Of a stretch of 64,000 nt of DNA, positions 56,579 to 64,000 are shown piece after piece. The notes beneath the pieces were generated by a model. It did no database searches. It had not been told where the DNA came from and was given only the letters and a program-made list of their open reading frames with translations. A program made the translations under genes and the position numbers. This stretch comes from Prinsepia uniflora (taxonomy: Eukaryota > Streptophyta > Magnoliopsida > Rosales > Rosaceae): NCBI GenBank assembly GCA_032719365.1, contig CM064870.1:37914194-37978193 (forward strand), in the 5' to 3' direction. Within the stretch, counting starts at the first letter, position 1, and each line of letters begins with the position of its first letter.

Positions 56579-57079
56579 TTCAGGACCCGACTGTCCTCAG
56601 TCAGGACCCAACTGTCCTCAGTCAGGACCCAACTCATCTAGCACCATATTGTCCGCTTTGGGCCTCGCCCTCACGGTTTTGTTTTCGGGAGCTCATGGTG
56701 CAACTTCCCAGGGGGTCACCCCTCATGGAATTGCACCAGTCTCAACTCGCTTAACTTTGGGGTTCCAATCCCCCACAAAGCCACTTGAGCTCAAAAAAGG
56801 CCTAGTGTAGATTAGAGATTACGCACCGGCCAACTCTATCTAGCACTATATTGTTCCCTCTGGGCCGCACTGGGATAACACTACAACATGTGCCCTCATG
56901 GTTTTGTTCCCAAGACCTCACGCCTGGGATAACACCTCAACCAGCGCGGCCAAGGGAGGCCTAGTGCTAGATAGGTGTGTGCCTACACCTTTAAGGCACA
57001 CCACCATCCTCTCCCAGACCATTCCCCGTTGCAGCAATGTGGGATTGTTCACCGTTCCCTCCAGGACACGTGTCTTACA
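56579..57079 (-). mobile_element. 5' LTR of the TRIM-like element
   Basis: Longer than its partner because a CAGGACCCAACTGTCCTCAG segment is duplicated at 56581-56620 and an additional block at about 56705-56735 is present. Confidence 0.8.
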
Positions 57080-57258
57080 CAGTGCCTATTTTTTTTTACT
57101 TTCTCCTTAACCCTTCATGATGTGTGGATTTCATCACCACACACTGTAGACTTGAATCTATGAACATGAGGTTGGGGCAGAGTTCGTAAACACTTGCGTT
57201 TGGTAATTCACTCAAACTTCCATCGGTTGGTCGTGGTGTCTAGGAAGGTTATGACTGG
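57080..57258. other. Non-LTR spacer left of solo LTR M
   Basis: Contains a 7-bp hairpin TGTGTGG/CCACACA around ATTTCATCA (57121-57143), resembling one at 60622-60642. No coding frame recognised. It is the left flank of the M insertion site. Confidence 0.5.
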
Positions 57259-59735
57259 TGTGATGACCCGGAAATTCGAAAAAGAAAAAAATTGGAAAAT
57301 TTGAAGAAAATGACGATTTTGCCCCTAGTTATAAGGGCCGAAAGTTGACTTTTTGATCGGGACCTTATTTGGACTTTTCGTAAGTACCGTTGGATAGGTC
57401 CCGGGACGCTGAATCCGTAGACAAGCGGCACGCGTCAATTGGAGGTCGGATGTGAAAGTTATGGGTCTGCGAAAGCTAGGGGCATTTCGGTAATTATGCA
57501 ATGAAGGGCAAATTGGTCTTTTTACTTGGTTACTGACTCATCAGGGGCATTAGCCGTGCTTGGACATCTGTCCCTCAGTATTTGGATGAGAATGGGTTAG
57601 CTAGTGACATCTGTCACTTGTTAATTGAGGTTAGTGGCAATTGTGAGCGGTGGGGATAGCTTGTTCAAATACTTGTGCGTGTGTGTTCTTTGAACAAAAA
57701 ACAGAGACTGAGACTAAGAACAATCCTACAGCCAGCCCTTCCTAATCGATCAAGTTGAGAGGGAAATAAAGAGAAGAAATGAGAGGATGAACTAAGCAAA
57801 AGAAAGGAAAACCAATAACCCCTAAACCCGAGACCCAGATTAGTGATATTCAAGATTGATCAATTTTCGAATTGGACTTTATAGACCATGATTTGCTGTA
57901 ATTGGCTTGGATTTAAGCTTTCTGAGGTTGAAGCGAGTTGAACCCAATCAGAAATGAATGGAATCGAGGTCATTTTGCCGTAGAATCAAAGGGGTGAAGA
58001 CTTCGGCTTTTCGAATTTGAGTCGAGCACTTGGAGCGATTAAAGGAAGAAATTGAAGTTGGAAACATACTTAGGAGCCTTCTACGAAGCTTTTGACTGAA
58101 TCAATTTGAAGGAATCGATGGGATTTGAAAGGGGCAGATGTTGAACTTTCTACGAGGAAACTCAAGGTTTGATCGTAGGGATTGAGGTACTTAATCTTGT
58201 ATTTTAAATCACATACCGTTAATTAGAGATTAAACGATAGTGTTAGACGATTCAATTGCAAGAAATGATGCAGAATTGGGCAGGATTGAACCGGGTTACA
58301 CTGCAGGACCTGTTTGCAGGGGAAAAGGGTAGAGACAACGATGAACAGTAGCCTGGTTACTGAAGCTGGCGCGTGGGGGTGCGTGAGTGGGCTTTTTTGA
58401 GGTGAGTTCAACATGACTTTTATTCTATGCAATGTAACGAACATTTTAGAGTTGGTTTCGAGTCGATCGGACACCGTTTCGATATTGTTTCGAGGGTCCG
58501 AAGGTTTATGGTATGTGTTTAATTAATATTTAATTCCCGGATAATTATGGGGAATTAGTATGATGTTAATTGAGTTGTTAATGACCCTGAGTAATGATTT
58601 TGGACAGGATTCGAGATTCCCGGAAAATGTCGGAAATTACGGAAACACGTGCAGCTCGGAAAGCAAGCGGTTTGGACGGTGTGTGAGTGGATGTTTGTTT
58701 TATAAACCATGATGCATTCATAATTAAATGTTTTACATGATTGATTGCTTGATTTGAATGACAATGATGTCCTGATGATGTGGCATGATTATTTGTGATT
58801 TAATGATTATTTTAATCGGTCTTTCGGGCACATTTTTCGAGGAAATGTGCAAATGATGTTTTGGGCTAGGCCCGGAGTCAAAAAGGTTTTGAAAAGGATA
58901 TTTTGACTTAATTGGTGAGGCCGTGATGATTTCTGGATTATTTTAATGTTTTCAATACGGATTTGACATTTGGGTATGAGACCCTTTTCGGGAATGCTTA
59001 TGACTTGGTTTGAAATCATGGATATGATTGGTATGTGTTGTGGTATGGATTGTGTTTGTGATTGTGGATACTGGATACTGGATCATGTTCTGGATGGTGC
59101 GAGTGTAGTTCCTACACGTGACTCGGATATTGCGTGAGTGCAGTTCTCGAGTATGTGGTACGTCTAGATGGTGCGTGTGCAGTTCCCAGACATAACTGAT
59201 ATGACTCGGATGGTGTCTGAGTGCAGTTCCCGAGGTTGGCCTACGCGTAGTGCGGATGTGACAGATTGTGAACTTGTGAATAGTGTTGTTTAATGTTGGT
59301 TGTGATTACGTACTGGTATTGAGTACGGGTTTTTGGTCTGTGTGGCCAGGTGATTATGTGTTCACATGTTTAGCTTGAGAGCCGGGATTTGATACTTGTT
59401 GTATTTCATGTGCTTTGGCTAAAATGCCGGTGATTATGATTCATATGTTTTTCCCTATCCATGCATGGTTTGATAAACTGGAAGGTAGATGATATATTTT
59501 AAAATGTGTTTTGAATGATATTATTTTTGTCCACTCACACCTTTATTTTTTTATGACCCTCCAGTCTGTGGCACGACGTTCGGGCAGATCGATAGGCGAA
59601 GGCATGAGCGGAAATCAATGTAGTTATCCCTGGGCTGACAGGTGTTGAAGGGTAGTTTCGGGACTTCAGTTGACTTGTCAGACGAGAGCAGGACCGTGCA
59701 CGGTTATCAACGTCCAGTTTGGACGGGTCCTGTCA
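57259..59735 (+). mobile_element. Solo LTR M (family I)
   Basis: Starts TGTGATGACCC, ends GGACGGGTCCTGTCA, with perfect ACTGG duplications (57254-57258 and 59736-59740). It has a shortened CGCG block (about 58370-58385), bracket arms GTGTGAGTGGAT (58681-58692, one base changed) and GTCCACTCACAC (59529-59540), and a GATGGTG...GCAGTTC hairpin series (59093-59236). Its last 0.55 kb are duplicated downstream. Confidence 0.93.
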
Positions 59736-60440
59736 ACTGGTGACAAGTTTTGGATTAAGAAAGGGAATACCAATGAAGTATATGCCCTAAAGCTAGCCTC
59801 AGGGTGTTCTCGACATTACCCTTGCTTCTCGGACATGACTGATATGACTCGGATGGTGCCTGAGTGCAGTTCCCGAGGTTGGCCTACGCGTAGTGCGGAT
59901 GTGACATATTGTGAACTTGTGAATAGTGTTGTTTAATGTTGATTGTGATTACGTACTAGTATTGAGTACGGGTTTTTGGTCTGTGTGGCCAGGTGATTAT
60001 GTGTTCACATGTTTCATGTGATTTGGCTAAAATACCGGTGATTATGATTCATATGTTTTTCCTTATGCATGCATGGTTTGATAAACTGGAAGGTAAATGA
60101 TTTATTTTAAAATGTGTTTTAAATGATATTATTTTTGTCCACTCACACCTTTGTTTTTTTATGACCCTCCAGTCCGTGGCACGACGTTCGGGGCAGATCG
60201 ATAGGCGGAGGCATGAGCGGAAATTAGTGCAGTTATCCCTGGTCTGACAGGTGTTGAAGGGTAGTTTCGGGACTTCAGTTGACTTGTCAGACGGGAGCAG
60301 GACCGGGCACGGTTATCAACGTCCAGTTGGGACGGGTCCTGTCAACTGGTGACAAGTTTTGGATTAAGAAAGGGAATACCAATGGAGTATATGCCCTAAA
60401 GCTAGCCTCAAGGTGTTCTCGAAATTACCCTTGCTTCTCG
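59189..60440 (+). repeat. Tandem duplication across the 3' end of LTR M
   Basis: Unit 1 is 59189-59831 (643 bp) and unit 2 is 59832-60440 (609 bp). Each holds the LTR M end, its ACTGG duplication and about 95 bp of flank ending TTGCTTCTCG. Unit 2 differs by a 34-bp deletion near 60012 and scattered substitutions. The duplication therefore happened after M inserted. Confidence 0.92.
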
Positions 60441-61165
60441 CGTTACATCTATCTCACCTGGCCATGATTAACATTGAATGGTGAAAATGTGGTTATTAGT
60501 ATGCACAGGTCGTATGCTCAGGAAAGTACTATGAGAAGCGGAAGGAGAAAGTTATTCATGATACTCTAAAGCTTTACTTATTGCATTATTAGATTGCATA
60601 CCCTCCCTGAGTTTTCATGATGCTCGGATTTCATCATCGGGCCCCCTAGACTAAGTGAATTTAGGGATGTGAGATCAAAGGTACAGGTAATTCTTTTCAT
60701 GCATTGTCACGTAACTTATGTCTTGTGCATGTTCTAACAATTTATCTCTTATGCATTCACACCATTTTTCATGTAGATCCTCATATGTTGCATTAGTTTA
60801 AACGTTTATGAAATTGTGCATTTGCTTGATTTTGCCGTGACTCTACTTTATGCATTCTACACTTGCTTATAGTTTGTCATCTCTTACTTGTATATACGTT
60901 ATTTCCTACTTGTATATATTTTGGTTACATTTGTTTATACTTTCTCTTACCTTACTTGTCATGGCATCTTTACCTTGCATCTTTCACTTGCATTATTAAC
61001 TTAACTTGGATCTTTAACAAAACGTGCAACCTTAACAAAAATTCGCATCATTCACAAACATGCATCTCTAACAAACTAACTTACATCTTTGATGACGTTA
61101 TTTTAACATTGTTCTAACTTTAACAACATTGACTCAAACTGCAACACCACGAACCTTAAGTTATT
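60441..61165. other. AT-rich non-LTR stretch
   Basis: Flank of the M insertion, followed by AT-rich sequence with many short ACTTGTATA, CATCTTT and AACAAA words (60850-61140). A hairpin with loop ATTTCATCA lies at 60622-60642. No coding frame, RNA gene or transposon signature recognised; the 84-codon frame at 60863-61117 has low-complexity composition. Confidence 0.5.
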
Positions 61166-62225
61166 TGTAAATTCGGATAATTAATGTGAAATGACGATTT
61201 TACCCTTGGTGGGGGAAAATGTTGACTTTTGACTTGGACTATAATTTGGACTTTGACCAATGACCATGACGTAGATCGGGACGTCACGAGTCCGTAGACA
61301 GGCGGCACGCCGAAATCGGAGACCGAACGGGAAAGTTATGGCCATGAACGCAAAAATGACACTATTCACGAAATCCGAGGAATTTCACACATGGCATATT
61401 CTGATTGGATAAGGGAAATCTAGTGGAGCCTTTGGATGAGTGAACAATGTCACTCATTCCATTGGTGCATTTCCTCATGTTTTGGATCTGATTAGGGTTC
61501 CATAATCCTCATTTCATTTCATTTTTTTACATCTTCATCATCTCTCATTACCTTCATTGTTCTCTCAAAACTGTGAACAACCAAAACACACAAACACCAT
61601 AACCTCACCTCTATTTCTCCATCATCTCTTCGTTCATTAGTGAGGCTGAGTGTGTGAGGGTGTGAAGGACGACTTGGTGAGGTTGTACACAACGGAGAGG
61701 TGAGAAACCCAAAAACCCGCAAACCCGTTTAACCCTATTTTTGGAGCTTTGTTGTTTAACGTCTAAAAATAATTTTGGTTGTTTGGTTGTTGTTCTAGAG
61801 ACCAAGACGAGTTCATTGAGCTTCGATGGAGGAGTTTTGGTGGCCGGAATCGAGAGATATCAACGGGGAAATTAACGGCTCACTGTTCATTGATCTGAGG
61901 TGAGAATTTAGTTAGTGTTTCATGTTTTTAATTAGATAGAACTCTTTCTGGAGATTGGACCAACACGTAGGAAGAAATCTCATCGAAAATGGTTGAGAAA
62001 CAATGCTTTTAGAACCAGGTCGGGTAGCGGGTCTATACGACCCGGTTTACAAACCCATCGAGAGAACATGGACAATAACGTCATCAGCTGACATCATCAC
62101 CTTGTCAGACTATGAGATACTTGGCCTAATGGGACGATGACACATGTCACATGTCAATGCCCAGTCAGTACTGACATGTTAGTAACCTGGCCCAATCAGT
62201 GGCTACCACGTGTCACTGACATGTT
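61166..62225 (+). mobile_element. LTR N (family V), partial
   Basis: Begins TGTAAATTCGG, a damaged LTR start, and runs through a TGACGT dyad (61267-61286), a near-perfect GTGACA-type palindrome (61434-61460) and a CACGTG cluster (62133-62225) in the same order as LTR A. Interrupted by LTR P at 62226; its remainder lies outside the window. Confidence 0.75.
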
Positions 62226-64000
62226 TGTAACGACCCGGACATTCAAAAAAAGGAAAATTTGGAAATTTTGAAGGAAAATGACGATTTTGCCCTTGGAATT
62301 GGGCGAAAAGTTGACTTTTAATTTGAACGGTCAAACGGACTTTGACCAATGACCGTGACGTAGTTCGGGACGTCACGAGTTCATAGACAGGTGGCACGCC
62401 CAATTCCGACATTCGAGGAGAAGGTTATGACGTTCGAAAGTTTAAGGGCAGTTTGGTAAATTGGTCAAAGGGGCCGAAAGTTGACTTTTTGAGCGGGACC
62501 TTGTTTGGACTTTCTGGAAGTACCGTTGGATAGGTCTCGGGACGCTGAATCGGAGTCCGAATGAAAAAGTTATGGGTCAAGAACGAGGAGGGGCATTTTG
62601 GTAATTTAGTATGGTAAGGGTAAAATGGTAATTTACCATAACAATGTGATTAGGACGGTTACATGGGTGATTCATCTAAATCAGATGAGGATTGGTCATG
62701 TAGTGACACTTGTCACCATAAGTGTGAGATTAGTGGCAAATTGATGATACGGATTGAAGATTAAAATGTAAATTAAAAGGTTGTTTATACACAGGGATAA
62801 AAACAAGAACAGGGAGGATAATCTCATTTTTTTTTATCAATTCTTCCCAGCACCAAAACGTGAGAATTGGAGGTTATTAAGGGTGAATTTGTGAAGAATA
62901 GTATAACAGAATTAAAGTGTGATGTACTTTGAACCCTACTAAAACCGAAACACAGAAACCCAAAAAGCATGGATGAACATAGGGGGTCGAATTCAAATTG
63001 TTACACATTGATGAATGAAATTGATGAGTCCTTTAGCTCCCTGGGAGTGAGGCGAGTCAAACCAGTGGAAGAAACAATGAAATTGGGGTCGTTTGGGCTT
63101 AGAACATAGACGGGGAAGGTTTCAAAAATTCGAGCTTGAGTCGAATGGATTGGAGGTCGAGGACGATGAAATTGATATTGCAAACATGTTTCCCAGTGTC
63201 CCACGATGCTCCTGAATGAATCAATTTCACAAATTTGATGGAAATTGATGCAATTCGACGATGAACAGTGATGGCAAGTCTTTGATCATTCAAACTCAAA
63301 GTCGACGGGATTGAGGCATGAATTGATGATCCCAGGCGGGTCACGCCGCGGGCTAACCGGACCCGTTTACCAGGTAACCGGGTGAAGGAGGTAATTGTTC
63401 ACGACACTGTAGCAGGCGCGTGGCACCCACGCGCAGCCGCTTACGACGGCGCGTGGGGGCACGTGAGGCGGAATCTCGAGGTGTGTACAACATGAAACTT
63501 TTCATATTTAATGTAACGAACATTTTTGGTTTTGATTGCGAGTCGATCGGACGCCGTCTCGATCATGTTTCCAGGGTCCGAAGGTTTGAGTTACGTATTA
63601 AATTCATATTAAATTCCCGAAAAATTATGGGGAATTGATATGATGTAATTTGAATTTCTAGTAACCTTGCATAATGACTTTGGACAGGATTCGGGATTCC
63701 TGGGAAGTGTCGGAAATTACGGAAACGCGTGCAGCTCGAGAAGCGAGCGGTTTGGACGGTGTGTGAGTGGACTTTTGTTTTCTACCCTGAATGCATGCAT
63801 ATATGTTTTAAATGCCTTATAATATGATTTGAAATGATTTGGTATGGTTGATACTTTGATATAATGATTTCCGAATTTTTGGAAATATTATAATATTTTA
63901 TATGCTTGGGAATATTATATTATTTTATATGCTTTTGGGTACGAGTTTCGAGAAAACTGTGAAATTGATATTTCGAGCTAAGGCTCGGGGTTTGAACTTG
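62226..64000 (+). mobile_element. LTR P (family I), cut by window end
   Basis: Starts TGTAACGACCCGG. Contains the TGACGT dyad (62356-62375), a second GTTGACTTTTT module (62471 onward), GTGACACTTGTCAC (62703-62716), the CGCG block (63416-63462), bracket arm GTGTGAGTGGAC (63761-63772) and an RY motif (63792). The hairpin region and 3' half lie beyond the window, so it cannot be told whether this is a solo LTR. Confidence 0.88.

Larger units (their letters stand above)
56063..57079 (-). mobile_element. TRIM-like miniature LTR element
   Basis: Two direct repeats of about 444 and 501 bp (56063-56506 and 56579-57079) flank a core of only about 72 bp. On the minus strand the repeats start TGTAAGAC and end GGGTCCTGCA or similar, and a tRNA-Met-type primer site sits in the core beside the 5' LTR. 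Size and layout fit a terminal-repeat retrotransposon in miniature, non-coding and dependent on other elements. No clear 5-bp target duplication is visible. Frames 56333-56521 and 56464-56754 inside it are chance. Confidence 0.82.

Noticed and set aside
56026..56754. Several short plus-strand frames that might look like a small gene family
   Set aside because: They repeat because they lie in the two LTRs of a TRIM-like element, and they run opposite to its orientation.
60863..61117. 84-codon hydrophobic frame as a small membrane protein
   Set aside because: AT-rich low-complexity sequence with repeated CTTGTATA words; there is no upstream gene structure and no similarity that I recognise.

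Overview
This window looks like intergenic heterochromatin from a large flowering-plant genome, probably a eudicot. The evidence is its stacked long terminal repeats (LTRs), a Tekay/Del-type chromovirus pol, an Athila-like LTR with a tRNA-Asp-type primer site, a TRIM-like mini-element and a LINE scrap. I found no intact host gene, tRNA, rRNA or CRISPR array. Nearly all long open frames are chance frames inside LTRs.

I labelled the elements by letter. Six related but diverged LTR families share termini (TGTAAYGACCC at the 5' end, GGGACGGGTCCTGTCA or similar at the 3' end). Family I: solo LTR S at 1268-3866, G at 28143-31055, M at 57259-59735, P from 62226. Family II: E at 4905-7907, K at 50998-53852. 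Family III: C pair and D. Family IV: F, B, J. Family V: A, N. Family VI: L.

Layout. 1-8097: minus-strand element Q/F, with solo LTR S in its internal domain and solo LTR E in its LTR. 8098-34824: plus-strand gypsy element A, 5'-truncated. Its reverse transcriptase is split at 9264/24321 by solo LTR B, and B itself holds the full-length non-coding element C (9732-19100, target duplication TATAA) and solo LTR D. A's 3' LTR is interrupted by an Athila-like fragment that contains solo LTR G (duplication CCATG). 34825-54722: plus-strand element L, with decayed pol. Its 5' LTR contains the complete element J (35389-44231, duplication ATGTG, with primer site and polypurine tract) and its 3' LTR contains solo LTR K (duplication AAGAC). 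54723-57258: LINE scrap, LTR fragments and a minus-strand TRIM-like element. 57259-64000: solo LTR M (duplication ACTGG), a 0.6-kb tandem duplication across its end, an AT-rich stretch, and nested LTRs N and P.

The most interesting signal is structural. LTRs of otherwise diverged families share a short inverted pair (TGTGAGTGGAC ... GTCCACTCACA) placed about 0.7-1.6 kb apart, and most of these also carry RY motifs (ATGCATGCAT). Where I read the bracketed segment closely it holds an array of small hairpins whose loops are constant within a family while both stem arms change together. This looks like covariation, as expected if an RNA or single-strand DNA fold is maintained. The 5' third of many LTRs adds shared dyads (TGACGT-N8-ACGTCA, GTGACA-N2-TGTCAC) that resemble plant bZIP sites. 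All comparisons were made by eye; no alignment or folding program was run.
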